Source: GCA-020356105 sp964347475 (GTDB lineage: Bacteria > Pseudomonadota > Alphaproteobacteria > UBA8366 > JADFVY01). From it: a DNA stretch of 64,000 bases. Positions 26,917 to 36,704 of the stretch are shown here, piece after piece. The stretch is taken from contig CAYFYY010000012.1 in the NCBI GenBank assembly GCA_964347475.1, positions 3,317-67,316 on the forward strand, given 5' to 3'. The notes beneath the pieces were generated by a model, which was not told the origin of the DNA, searched no databases, and saw only the letters and a list, made by a program, of their open reading frames with translations. Each line of letters opens with the position of its first letter. The first letter of the stretch is position 1. A program made the translations under genes and the position numbers.

Positions 26917-27780
26917 ATGGGCAAGAAGGGACTTTATCTGGCGGTCGGCTTCCTTTGGGCCACGCTGCTCGGCATCGGTGCCGGGATCGCTGCCGCCGTC
27001 ATCACCGCGGGTGTCGCGTGGATTTACCTGTTCGGCGATTCGACCTGGCCGGAATGGACGAACTGGGCCATTCCCGGCTTCGGCTTCGTCGTGGGGCTGG
27101 CGACGTTCGCCGTTACGATGATGGTGAGCCGGATGGTCGCCAATCGCTACGACGGGCGCGCCAACGAGAAACAGGCCGGAAAGGGTGGCGCCCTTGCCTG
27201 GACCTTGTTGTTCCTGGGCCTTGCCGTTGCCGGCGGATTCGCCTGGCAACAGTACGGACGGCATGAGGAGATCGAGAAGGCCCGCGAAGGGGCCGCGGCG
27301 GCGGCGCGTTATTTCCCCATGCTGTTGTCCGAGACGCACCGGATTTCCGATATCGCGGTCACCTGGCCCGGCGGCGGCCAGGATGGCCGGGCCGCCGTAA
27401 CGTTGGACGGTCTGCGCGAGGGCGGCTACCGCTTCGAATGGCAGGTGCGCGACACGCTATACGAAAAGCCGCTGATCTCGGGCACACGCGACCTGAATCT
27501 GACGACCGGCGTGAAAGAGATCGAGATTGTGCTGTCCGCGCACGACGTCGTTGCGGGTTACCGGACGCTGCTCAACCGCCAGGATGCGAACATCATGGTC
27601 GACGAGCCTTTCGTCTTCGAGGCGCAGCTGGCGCCGATCCCGACCGAGTACGAGACATCCCGGATGCCGCCGCACGAGGTCCGAAACCTGGCCAATGGCT
27701 GGTCACCGCTCATTCACAGCTTGAGCGCCGAGTTTCCCGTACGCTTCTTCCTGCATGGCGAGACGCTCTCGTGGAATTGA
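26917..27780 (+). CDS. hypothetical membrane protein, paralogue 1 of a tandem pair
   Basis: 287 residues: three hydrophobic helices (about 7-38, 48-68 and 91-107), then a soluble region of about 180 residues. The soluble part has ETHRISDIAVTWPGGGQDGRA and a run of beta-strand-like segments (YRFEWQVRD, EIEIVLSAHDVV, LAPIPTEYE). The next gene has the same layout and shared motifs (HRIS-x5-WPGGG, YRF-W, ILS/VLSA, LANG), so the two arose by duplication. Function unknown; the topology suggests a small anchored extracytoplasmic domain, which is inference. Confidence 0.72.
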   Translation: MGKKGLYLAVGFLWATLLGIGAGIAAAVITAGVAWIYLFGDSTWPEWTNWAIPGFGFVVGLATFAVTMMVSRMVANRYDGRANEKQAGKGGALAWTLLFLGLAVAGGFAWQQYGRHEEIEKAREGAAAAARYFPMLLSETHRISDIAVTWPGGGQDGRAAVTLDGLREGGYRFEWQVRDTLYEKPLISGTRDLNLTTGVKEIEIVLSAHDVVAGYRTLLNRQDANIMVDEPFVFEAQLAPIPTEYETSRMPPHEVRNLANGWSPLIHSLSAEFPVRFFLHGETLSWN

Positions 27781-27829
27781 CCGGGACCCGCTACCGCCGC
27801 GCCACCAAGCCAGAGTCCAATCAGCCGTC

Positions 27830-28678
27830 ATGAAAGTCCAGTCTCTATATGCCGTTGCCGGCCTCATCTGGGGCCTTGTGCTCGGCCCCGATGCGGGCCT
27901 GTATGCGGCGCGCGTCATGGGCAGCGTGGCCTGGTTGTACCGGTACGACAACGGTGCCTGGGCCGACTGGATCATCGTGCCGTTCGGCGGCTTGATCGGC
28001 TTTACGGTGTTGTTCTCCTGCTATCAGCTGGGGGCCGCCGCCGGCCGGCGCTACGACGACACGACCGGCCCGCGCCTCCGGCACGCCAAATCGGTTCCCT
28101 GGGCCCTGGTGGTCGTCGGGATCGCAGTCGGTACCATGACCGTGCTGACGATCGACGACCGGCAGCGCGCCGTGGCAGGCTACGTACAGGGGCAGAAGGA
28201 TGCGGCGGCACGGCTGCTGGTGTTCGCGGAAACGCTTCACCGGATTTCAGGATTCGGCGTCGAATGGCCCGGTGGCGGCGCGCCGGGCCGGATCGACCTG
28301 TCCTTCCGCGGCAAGCGACAGGGCGATTACAGGTTTGACTGGAAAATTCTCTCGAAAGAGGGGACCGAGCCGCTGCTGGGCGGCAGTTATACGGTCGGTC
28401 TGAGCGAGCGATACAAGAGCACCAACATCCCGCTGAGCGCCTCAGAACTCGCCAACGCCTATATCGTGCAGTTGAACAGGCCGGGCGCCAGTATCGCCGT
28501 CGACGAGCGGTTCCGGTTGGTCATGGAGCTGCGCCCGATCCTGAGCGGGAAGGAATGGGATTCGTTCCCCGAGGACGAGGCCGCGCGGCTGGCGGACGGC
28601 GAATCGATTCTGCTGGAGCGAGTCGCGACGGCCTTCCCGGTGCGCTTCGAGGCGCGCAACGGACGAATCATTTGGTGA
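27830..28678 (+). CDS. hypothetical membrane protein, paralogue 2 of a tandem pair
   Basis: 282 residues from ATG 27830, 49 nt after the previous stop. Helices are at about 7-36, 47-68 and 90-107, followed by the soluble region containing LHRISGFGVEWPGGGAPGR, YRFDWKILS and IPLSASELANAYIVQLNRPGA. These match the upstream protein segment by segment although overall identity is modest, so the duplication is not recent. Family not recognised. The pepN gene follows in the same direction after 76 nt. Confidence 0.72.
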   Translation: MKVQSLYAVAGLIWGLVLGPDAGLYAARVMGSVAWLYRYDNGAWADWIIVPFGGLIGFTVLFSCYQLGAAAGRRYDDTTGPRLRHAKSVPWALVVVGIAVGTMTVLTIDDRQRAVAGYVQGQKDAAARLLVFAETLHRISGFGVEWPGGGAPGRIDLSFRGKRQGDYRFDWKILSKEGTEPLLGGSYTVGLSERYKSTNIPLSASELANAYIVQLNRPGASIAVDERFRLVMELRPILSGKEWDSFPEDEAARLADGESILLERVATAFPVRFEARNGRIIW

Positions 28679-28754
28679 CACAGCAGCTTCAACCGGGCCG
28701 CCGTGCGCGGAACCGCCGCTTGACCTTGCGGCGCCGCCATCCGACATTCGCTGC

Positions 28755-31390
28755 ATGAGCGCAGAGGCACGAACCAACAGCAAAGCCCCGCAGACCATCC
28801 GGCTCAAGGATTACCGGCCACCCGACTGGCGCATAGAGACGATCGCGTTGGTGTTCGACCTTGACGAGGACGCCACGCGGGTGGCCGCGCAACTCGAGAT
28901 CCGTCGACAGCCGGGCGGCACGGGGGCGCTCGCGATGGATGGCCAGGATCTCACGCTGCTCTCCATTGCCATCGACGGCCGACGGCTGGAGGAACGCGAA
29001 TACACGTTGAGCGACGACGGCCTGACGATCGCCGACGCGCCAGATGCCTTCACGCTGGACACCGAAGTCGAGATTCGCCCGCAGGACAACACCGCGCTCG
29101 AGGGCCTCTACAAGTCAGGCGGCACGTTCTGCACCCAGTGCGAGGCGGAGGGTTTCCGGCGGATCACCTTCTTTATCGACCGTCCCGACGTGATGGCGAC
29201 GTACCGCACCACGATCACCGCCGATCGCAGCCGCTACCCGGTGCTCCTTTCCAACGGCAATCTGGTGTCCGAAGAAATTCTTCCGGACGGCCGTCATCGC
29301 GCGGTATGGGAAGATCCGTTCCCGAAACCGTCGTACCTGTTCGCCCTGGTCGCGGGCGATCTCGCCCTAGTGGAGGACACATACGTTACCGGATCGGGGC
29401 GGACGGTGACCCTGCGCATCTATGTCGAGCCCGGCAACGAAGATCGCTGCGCTTGGGCCATGGAATCGCTGAAGAACGCGATGCGCTGGGACGAGGCGGT
29501 GTACGGCCTCGAATACGACCTCGACGTCTACATGATCGTCGCGGTTGGCGACTTCAACATGGGCGCAATGGAGAACAAGGGGCTCAATGTCTTCAATGCG
29601 AAATTCGTGCTGGCCAAGCCCGAAACGGCCACCGATAGCGACTACGCCTTCGTCGAAAGTGTGATCGCCCATGAGTATTTCCACAACTGGACCGGCAATC
29701 GNNNNNNNNNNCGCTGAAAGAGGGACTGACGGTGTTCCGCGACCAGCAGTTCTCTGCCGACATGCGCAGCGCGGCGGTCAAGCGGATCGGCGACGTGCGA
29801 ACGCTGCGGGCCCGCCAGTTTCCCGAGGACGCGGGGCCGCTCGCCCACCCGGTGCGTCCCGACTCGTACATCGAGATTAACAACTTCTACACCGCCACGG
29901 TCTACGAGAAGGGGGCCGAGGTCGTGCGCATGATTCACACCCTTCTCGGTGCCGAGGGGTTCCGCAGGGGGGTCGATCTGTATTTCGGCCGCCACGACGG
30001 CCAGGCGGTGACTTGCGACGATTTCATCGCCGCGATGGAGGCTGCAAACGGCGTCGATTTGGTGCAGTTCCGGCATTGGTACGGCCAGGCAGGGACGCCA
30101 ACGGTCCGGGTGGAGACCCGGCACGATCCGGCGGCCAGGGCATACGAGATGACCTTGCGGCAGTCGATCCCACCGACACCCGGCCAGAAGACCAAGATGC
30201 CGATGCATATTCCCATTGCCGTCGGGCTGCTGGATGCGCAGGGCCGCGACCTGCCGCTGCGCCTGGACGGTGAGGATGCGGCGTCCGACGGGACGCGGGT
30301 TCTCGAACTCCGCGAGCCGGTTCAGACCTTCCGGTTCGTCGATGTGGCCGCGCCCCCGACACCGTCGGTGCTGCGGAACTTCTCCGCGCCGGTGATCATC
30401 GAGCAGGATCTGTCGGAGGACCAGCGCCTTCACCTGATGGCCCATGACAGCGACCCATTCAACCGCTGGCAGGCCGGCCAGGACATTGCCCTGCAGCTGC
30501 TGTTGCGTCGCGTGCGCGCGATCCAGCGTGGCGAAACCGCCCCTGACGGCGCGGCCTTCGCCACCGCTCTGGGACGGTTGCTCGAAGACGAGTCGCTGGA
30601 TCCGGCCTTCGCGGCCGAGATGCTGGCACTGCCCGGTGAGGATGTGGTCGCAGACCGCATGGAGGTGATCGACGTCGATGCCGTGCACGCGGCGCGCGAG
30701 GGCCTGCGGCGGACGATCGTACTGTCGCTGAAGGACAGGCTGCTGAGCGCTTACCATCGGCATGCCGGCAACGCGCCGCCCTCGCCGGCGGCCGAGGCCG
30801 CCGGCCACAGAGCCATGAAGAATCGAGCTCTCGGCTATCTGGTGGCGAGCGGTGAGGCGGCGCTGGATGATCTCTGCTACGCTCAGTTCGAAAACGCGCA
30901 GACGATGAGTGATACGGTCGCCGCGCTGGCTCTGCTGGCGCACGGGGATTCGCCCCATCGCCGGAGGGCGCTGGCGGAGTTCCGGCAGCGCTGGGCCGGG
31001 GACAAGCTGGTGCTCGACAAGTGGTTCATGGTGCAGGCCACGGCACCCCGCGACGACACACTGGACCGGGTCCGCGATCTGATGCGGGATTCCGCCTTCT
31101 CGATGCGCAATCCCAACAAGGTGCGTGCACTGATCGGCGCCTTCGCCGGCGCCAACGCCGTCCGTTTCCACGCCGTCGACGGCTCCGGCTACCGGTTTCT
31201 GGCCGACCGTGTGCTCGAACTCGATCGACTCAACCCGCAGGTCGCAGCGCGGCTGTTGTCGCCACTGGGACGCTGGCGCCGGTTCGACAAGGGCCGGCAG
31301 AAAAAGATCCGCGCCCATCTGCAGCGCATCCTCGGCAGCGACGGACTGAGCCGCGACGTATACGAGATTGCCCGGAAGACGTTGGGCTAG
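28755..31390 (+). CDS. pepN: aminopeptidase N (M1 family), interrupted by an assembly gap
   Basis: ATG 28755 to TAG 31390, with 10 N at 29702-29711. The exopeptidase motif GAMENKG is near residue 270 and the zinc site is H306-E307-Y-F-H310; the third zinc ligand lies in LKEGLTVFRDQQFSADM just after the N-run. As written, the frame changes across the gap. Bacterial PepN has about ten residues between TGNR and SLKEG; 29 nt instead of 10 would restore both those residues and the frame, giving about 884 residues, normal for PepN. The break is therefore an assembly artefact, not a mutation. The enzyme removes N-terminal residues from peptides in the cytoplasm. Confidence 0.9.
29702..29711. other. 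assembly gap (10 N)
   Basis: Ten undetermined bases lie within pepN, right after the HEYFHNWTGN segment of the zinc site. Frame arithmetic (the codon at 29700 against the resumed frame at 29714) shows that 19 more bases, modulo 3, are needed for continuity, so the number of N is a placeholder. Confidence 0.97.
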
Positions 31391-31443
31391 CAGGTCGGCG
31401 ACCGCTGCCCGTCGTGTCTTGCCGCTGCTGCGTCCGTCCCGCT

Positions 31444-32589
31444 CTAGCCGCCGAACGTCATCTCGACGCGGAACAGGAAGCCCGGCACCGGATCGAAGGC
31501 GCGGCTCCTGGGCAGGGCGAGCTGCGGAGCCGCCTCGAGAGTCAGCCAATCGCGCCAGACCTGCTGGCGGTAGCGGAACCGCAACGTCACCCGATCGAGC
31601 CGGTGCGGATCGGTCAGGAACGAGTTGAGGACCTGGTATTCGACGGCAGACTTTGCGTCCAGCGGCTGGAAGACGGCGAAATTCACTCCGTAGAAATAGT
31701 TCGGCTGCTCCTCCAGCCAGGTGCCGTCGATCTCCCAGCGGAACAGCATGTCCCCCGGCAGGACGCGATCCAGTCCGAACACCGTGCGCGACTCGAGCCC
31801 GTCAAGCGAGAAATAGCGAAACCTCTGGATGAAACGGAAATCCCAGTCCTCGTTTAACTCGACCCGCTCGCGATAGCGCAGCCCGATGAACGGGTTCGGC
31901 TCGTAACCGTCAAAGTCGAGGCCGACCCGGGCCCTGACCGAGCGCATCTCGTCATTGCGGAAGAAGTAGGACAGCGCGGCGGTAATGCTGTCCAGCGACA
32001 GGTCGGACCGCGCCGGCTCGGCGGGCTCTTCGGTGGCTGCCGTGTCTTCTTCGGCCTCACCGGCGCTCAGCACTTCGATCCGCAGGCGATCGTCCAGGGC
32101 TGGCAGTTTGAGGTGCAGCCGTGCCCTGGTATCGACGTCCGTTCCCTGGTACTGCTCGGAGAAACTTTCGGTCCGGACACGCACGCGCGATTCGTTGAGC
32201 TCCGCCTCGTAGTTCTCGTCGGCAAAGAAGCCGTCGATCCAGGCGCCCAGCCCCCGCACGCCGGCCGAGGCGCGGGCATGCCCGGCATCGATGAGGCCCG
32301 GCCGCCGACCATCGTCAAGCGGCACGCTGTCGTTCGGAGGCGAGTCGTCGCCTGTTGGGTCGTCTTCGACCGCCGTGTCCTCTTCGGTTTCCGAGTCGTC
32401 ATCGTCGGTCGGATCACCTTCATCGGCCGGATCACTTTCGCCGCTCGGAACGGTTTCGAGTGCCGGAATGTCCGGGTCATACGTTACATGCTCGGCAGCG
32501 CCTGCGGTGCCGACCGACTGTATAGCGGCGACGAGAGCAATCGCGCCGATAATCCCAATCGCGTGGAGCTGCCGGCGCCGCGGGGTCAT
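31444..32589 (-). CDS. outer-membrane-like protein with acidic N-terminal segment
   Basis: 381 residues from ATG 32589 (MTPRRRQLHAIGIIGAIALV), which gives a signal peptide ending near AGAAE. Residues about 40-95 are a low-complexity segment rich in Asp, Glu, Ser and Pro. The rest is made of alternating strands (RVRVRTESFSEQY, RARLHLKLPAL, FIGLRYRERVEL, FRFIQRFRYFS, VEYQVLNSFL, TLRFRYRQQV) and ends in FRVEMTFGG, a near-terminal Phe typical of beta-barrel outer-membrane proteins. No named family is recognised. It is convergent with pepN. Confidence 0.7.
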   Translation of the reverse strand: MTPRRRQLHAIGIIGAIALVAAIQSVGTAGAAEHVTYDPDIPALETVPSGESDPADEGDPTDDDDSETEEDTAVEDDPTGDDSPPNDSVPLDDGRRPGLIDAGHARASAGVRGLGAWIDGFFADENYEAELNESRVRVRTESFSEQYQGTDVDTRARLHLKLPALDDRLRIEVLSAGEAEEDTAATEEPAEPARSDLSLDSITAALSYFFRNDEMRSVRARVGLDFDGYEPNPFIGLRYRERVELNEDWDFRFIQRFRYFSLDGLESRTVFGLDRVLPGDMLFRWEIDGTWLEEQPNYFYGVNFAVFQPLDAKSAVEYQVLNSFLTDPHRLDRVTLRFRYRQQVWRDWLTLEAAPQLALPRSRAFDPVPGFLFRVEMTFGG

Positions 32590-33015
32590 GGGACGACGCC
32601 CCCCAAGCCGGGTGAGATCGAGACGCTGGGCGTTGCGACCATGCCGGTCCTGCGCATTCCCTTGTCTGTCATGCGCCCGCTCCCTGCGACATGCGCGGGG
32701 GCGACGATCACCGGCGCCATGATACCGCAATGACGGTGCAGCAGGCAGCGGAGAGTCAATCGCACCAAGTCATTGAGCTGAATGGCGCACCGGGGACGCA
32801 GGATTTGAAAAATATTACCGCGAATATCGGTAGCCTTGATCATGACACGATAGCGCCAAACTAAAACATGCATAAAATATGATCAATTTTTACTTTTTCG
32901 TTAACCGCCGTTTTGTTAGACATTACTATACCATCGCCGGAAAATCGCGACCAGCGTTTGCGCAGGGGCACGCTGTCTGTTAGGGAAAATCGAAAACGGC
33001 AGGAAAGATCGATCA
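32590..33015. other. 426-nt divergent intergenic region
   Basis: No gene is supported. The right half (about 32800-32940) is AT-rich and contains a small hairpin (TACCG, 7-nt loop, CGGTA, around 32817-32833) and two TGATCA palindromes. It must carry the promoters of the two divergent envelope-protein genes. I cannot point to a single convincing -35/-10 pair. Confidence 0.45.
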
Positions 33016-35961
33016 ATGATGCGATATCGACCGATACGCAGCGTAACCGCTTTTCATCTGGCTGTTGCCGCGACCCTCGCCGCGACGGCGGTGCCGGCCC
33101 TGGCGCAGGAGACTGTGTACAGAGTGGATCCGTTGGCCATGACCGGCGAATCCGCCCCAGGGACAGAGGCTCTGGATTTCGGTTGTTTTGAATATCTCTC
33201 CAACAACTTGGGTGACTCGGGCATCGGTTCCCTCGTCGCGTCGACCGAGCCATGTGATTCCCAGACATGGTTTTTTGACACCGATCACGGCATCTGGGTT
33301 GGAACGCCGACGGGTCTGGTGCTGGTTGCGCGCAGGGGCGACGCAGCACCCGGTGGCACGGCGCAGACGTTCACCCAATTGAGCGGCGCCTTCGTGAACA
33401 GTTCGGGAGATCTCGCGATCCAGGCGAACCTCGATACGATCAGTTCCGGTTACGGCACCGATATGGGTGTCTGGGTCAGATCCGCCGAAACCCTGAGTCT
33501 TCTTGCAAAGTCGGGCGATCCGGCGCCCGGCACCGCCGGACTTGCGTTCTTGTCCGTATGGGCAATCGGGTTGGACGATCTCGGCATTACCACGTTGGCA
33601 GGATATGCCGGCGACAGCAGCAATCCCCTGACCGGTGTCTGGAAAGGGCAGCCGGGCTCGTTGCAGCCCATCGCGCTCAGCGGTGATCCCGCTCCCGCCA
33701 CCGCAAGCCGGACTTTCGACTGGATCGACTGGCCAATGTCGACCTCTTCGGATTACATGGCCTTTTGGGCCACCACCGACGATCCTGACCCCGGACGTGC
33801 CCAAGGTGTCTGGAAAGCCGGGCCGGCCGGAGTCGAGTTGGTGGCCCTCCTCGGCAATGAGGCGCCGGGAACGGGCGGCCGCGTCTTCAGAGCCTTCAAC
33901 GGCTGGGGGTTGACCCCGGATCCGGTCATGGATGACCCGATGCTCGACCCGTACCGGTTCGATGCCATCGTGGTCAATCAGGCCGGAGATGTCGCGTTCA
34001 CGGCCTATATCGACCCAATCGACCCGGCGGACGCATACAGCGATGGCGGCCTGTGGATCCGGCACGCAGACGGATTGACGAGTCTGGTCGCATTGACCGA
34101 CACCATCGCCCCCGGCACCTCCGCTGAGCGGTTTCTCTATTTCAACCATCTGAACCTGAACGCATCCGGACAGGTCGCGTTCGACGCCTCTCTCGACATC
34201 GCCGATGCGTCCCGCGACCATGGAATCTGGGTCGGGCTGCCCGGCAGCCTCAACCTCGTCGCCCGCGAAGGCGATCCGGCTCCCGGGACCGCGGGAGAAA
34301 CCTTCGACAGCCTGGTCATGGGGCCGTCCCTGAACGATTCCGGAGAGGTCGCATTCTTCGCGAAGCTCCGCGAGAGCGGGACCTATGGATTGTGGGCCGC
34401 GGCGGCGGACGGGAGCCTCTCGCTGATCGCGCGAGTCGGCGACAATGTGGAGGTACGGAGCGCAGACTACCGTACGATTGAGATGATCTCGCCCGTTTAC
34501 GGCGGCCTCGGCAGCTATGCGTTCTTGGGTGTTTTCAATGCGGCTGGCCAGATGATGGCAGTCGCGACCTTCACCGACGGCACGGACGCCGTGCTCCTGG
34601 CGTCGCCGGTCTTGACATCGCCGAACCAGCCGCCGGTGGCAAATGCCGGACCGGACCAGACGGTCGCGGAAAACAATGTGACCATGCTCGACGGCTCCAT
34701 GTCGAGCGATCCCGACGGAACGGTCCTGTCCTTCTCCTGGAGCTTGAGTGGCACGGCAATCGGGACGGATCCGAAGGTGTCTGCGGGGCCGCTCGCGGTC
34801 GGCGTGCACACGGTGACGCTGACGGTGACCGACCGCAGTGGCGCGAGCAGCTCGGACCAACTGATCCTGACCGTTGAGCCCAACCTGCCGCCGGTCGCCG
34901 ACGCCGGACCGGACCAGACGGTGAACTATACCCAGTCGATCTTGCTCGACGGCACGGGCTCGTCGGATCCGGAGGGCGGGGCCCTGAGCTACTACTGGGA
35001 TTTCGGGTGCTGGAGCACGGCGGGCGGTTCGGGTGGATCCACCAACAGCTGCCTCACCGCGACCGGGCCAAGCCCGACCATTTGGCCGCCCGGAATCACG
35101 GTCTTTACCGGCGTGCTGACGGTCACGGACATGCACGGGGCCACCGGTACGGATGAAATAACCATCACGGTAGTCAACGATCCGCCGGTCGCCAATGCCG
35201 GGACCGACCAGACGGTCTTGACCCTGGAGACGGTGGCGCTTGACGGGTCTGCGTCCTTCGATCCGGAGATTCGCCCGATCAGCTACGCGTGGAGCCTGGG
35301 CGGCGTGCAGATCGCAACCGGGCCGACACCGGTGGTCGGGCCCCTCGAGGCCGGCATTCACACGATCACGCTGACCGTCACGGATGAACTCGGCGCCTCG
35401 GCGACCGACGAGGTCGTGGTGACGGTGCTGAACCGGGCCCCCGTCGCCAATGCAGGCACTGACCAGGCCGTCAACCATGCACAGACCGTCACGCTGGACG
35501 CTGCCGGCTCCTCCGATCCGGAGGGCGGCGTGCTCAGCTATGCCTGGACGCTGAACGGTACGCAAATCGCGACCGGGCCGAACCCCGTCGTCGGGCCGTT
35601 CGCGGTCGGTGCGTATACGATTGCGCTCACCGTCACCGACGATCACGGCGCGACGGCGACGGACAGCATGATCGTGACCGTGATCAACGAGGCGCCCGTC
35701 GCCAATGCTGGGCCCGACCAGACGGTCGGCGTCAAGGGCAAGTCGACGACGGTGACGCTTGACGGTACGGCGTCCGGCGATCCGGAAGGCGGCACCTTGA
35801 CCTTTCTGTGGACCAAGGACGGCCAGGCCGTCGGAACGGGCGCCGTGTTGCAGACGAACGTGTCCGCCGGCAGCCACAGCTTCATGTTGACGGTGACGGA
35901 CGACCACGGTGCCACGGCATCCGACACGGTGGTCGTGACCGCGGTCAAGGGCAACGTATAA
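33016..35961 (+). CDS. large secreted protein with NxxGxxAF repeats and five PKD domains
   Basis: 981 residues with a signal peptide (cut after ALA near 31). Residues about 35-530 are tandem repeats of the NxxGxxAF type: NSSGDLAI near 127, NQAGDVAF near 320, NASGQVAF near 382 and NDSGEVAF near 440, each preceded by GIWVG-type strands and REGDPAPGTAGETF-like linkers. From about 538 five PKD domains follow at roughly 90-residue spacing, each opening with PPVANAGPDQ or a variant and closing with LTVTDDHGATATD. PKD domains are extracellular Ig-like modules used for adhesion or polymer binding. No catalytic site or sorting signal is seen. A strong terminator follows immediately. Confidence 0.85.
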   Translation: MMRYRPIRSVTAFHLAVAATLAATAVPALAQETVYRVDPLAMTGESAPGTEALDFGCFEYLSNNLGDSGIGSLVASTEPCDSQTWFFDTDHGIWVGTPTGLVLVARRGDAAPGGTAQTFTQLSGAFVNSSGDLAIQANLDTISSGYGTDMGVWVRSAETLSLLAKSGDPAPGTAGLAFLSVWAIGLDDLGITTLAGYAGDSSNPLTGVWKGQPGSLQPIALSGDPAPATASRTFDWIDWPMSTSSDYMAFWATTDDPDPGRAQGVWKAGPAGVELVALLGNEAPGTGGRVFRAFNGWGLTPDPVMDDPMLDPYRFDAIVVNQAGDVAFTAYIDPIDPADAYSDGGLWIRHADGLTSLVALTDTIAPGTSAERFLYFNHLNLNASGQVAFDASLDIADASRDHGIWVGLPGSLNLVAREGDPAPGTAGETFDSLVMGPSLNDSGEVAFFAKLRESGTYGLWAAAADGSLSLIARVGDNVEVRSADYRTIEMISPVYGGLGSYAFLGVFNAAGQMMAVATFTDGTDAVLLASPVLTSPNQPPVANAGPDQTVAENNVTMLDGSMSSDPDGTVLSFSWSLSGTAIGTDPKVSAGPLAVGVHTVTLTVTDRSGASSSDQLILTVEPNLPPVADAGPDQTVNYTQSILLDGTGSSDPEGGALSYYWDFGCWSTAGGSGGSTNSCLTATGPSPTIWPPGITVFTGVLTVTDMHGATGTDEITITVVNDPPVANAGTDQTVLTLETVALDGSASFDPEIRPISYAWSLGGVQIATGPTPVVGPLEAGIHTITLTVTDELGASATDEVVVTVLNRAPVANAGTDQAVNHAQTVTLDAAGSSDPEGGVLSYAWTLNGTQIATGPNPVVGPFAVGAYTIALTVTDDHGATATDSMIVTVINEAPVANAGPDQTVGVKGKSTTVTLDGTASGDPEGGTLTFLWTKDGQAVGTGAVLQTNVSAGSHSFMLTVTDDHGATASDTVVVTAVKGNV

Positions 35962-35980
35962 CCAGGCCTGCCGAAACATC

Positions 35981-36017
35981 GGGGCGCCCTCCGGACGGAG
36001 CGGCGCCCCGTTTATTT
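35981..36017 (+). terminator. intrinsic terminator
   Basis: GGGGCGCC at 35981-35988 pairs with GGCGCCCC at 36002-36009, and the loop itself contains a CTCC/GGAG stem, so the hairpin is long and GC-rich. It is followed by GTTTATTTC. It lies 20 nt after the stop of the 981-residue protein gene and ends at the stop codon of the convergent phosphatidyltransferase gene. Confidence 0.88.
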
Positions 36018-36623
36018 CTAGTCCCGGAAGCTTCGCACTGCCGCCAGCATGCGCGAGACCGTGGTGACCCAGCAGGCGGTGGCGAAGAACAGCGCCAGCG
36101 GCACGAAATGCTGCGGCAAGAGGCAGAAGACGATGAAGGCGAGGATTGTCTCCGTACCCTCGGTCAGGCCGCCCAGGTAGTACAGCGACTTGGAGCCCTG
36201 GATGTCGGTCGTGATGCCGCGCTTGGCGGCGAAGATGGCGTAGGCGAGGAAGGACGCGCCGGTGCCCATGAAACTCAGCATCAGGAACGCAGCGACCACC
36301 GCGTGATCCGGCTGCGCCACCGCGAAAGCGAACGCCCAGGCGCTGTACAGAATGAAATCGCAGACGATGTCAAGGTAGCCGCCGACGTCGCTGGTGCCGC
36401 CGGCGCGCGCCACGGCGCCGTCGAGTCCGTCGAGCACGCGGCTGGCGAGGATCGGAACCACGCCCCAGGCGTAATGGCCGAGCCCGATCAGCGGCACCGC
36501 CGCCAGGCCCACGACGAACCCGGTCAGCGTAACGGTATTGGCCTTGATGCCGAGCGCCGCCGCGCGGCGCGCGGCGGCATTGAGCGGCGGGTCTATCAGC
36601 GGGCGCATGAAGCGGTCGAGCAT
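36018..36623 (-). CDS. CDP-alcohol phosphatidyltransferase family membrane protein
   Basis: 201 residues with about six membrane helices. The family motif is present as DGAVARAGGTSDVGGYLDIVCD (split: DGAVAR then GYLDIVCD), carrying the catalytic aspartates; the spacing between AR and G is seven rather than the canonical eight residues, which also occurs in a subgroup of bacterial homologues. Such enzymes transfer a phosphatidyl group from CDP-diacylglycerol to an alcohol (glycerol phosphate, inositol, serine or similar) at the inner membrane. The acceptor cannot be deduced. It stands alone, convergent with the 981-residue protein gene. Confidence 0.87.
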   Translation of the reverse strand: MLDRFMRPLIDPPLNAAARRAAALGIKANTVTLTGFVVGLAAVPLIGLGHYAWGVVPILASRVLDGLDGAVARAGGTSDVGGYLDIVCDFILYSAWAFAFAVAQPDHAVVAAFLMLSFMGTGASFLAYAIFAAKRGITTDIQGSKSLYYLGGLTEGTETILAFIVFCLLPQHFVPLALFFATACWVTTVSRMLAAVRSFRD

Positions 36624-36704
36624 GGTCCCTCTCGCTCGCCATCACCGGTCGGAGGTGTATTGTCCCCGTACCGGCCGCCCGGGGCAAGCTTGGCGGGCCG
36701 ACGC

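Noticed and set aside
29702..29711. pepN frameshift read as a pseudogene
   Set aside because: The frame change coincides exactly with an N-run placeholder and is resolved by the expected PepN residues.
33013..35979. 988-codon minus-strand open frame opposite the PKD protein
   Set aside because: Mirror of the repetitive plus-strand gene; the plus strand has a signal peptide, repeats, PKD domains and a terminator.
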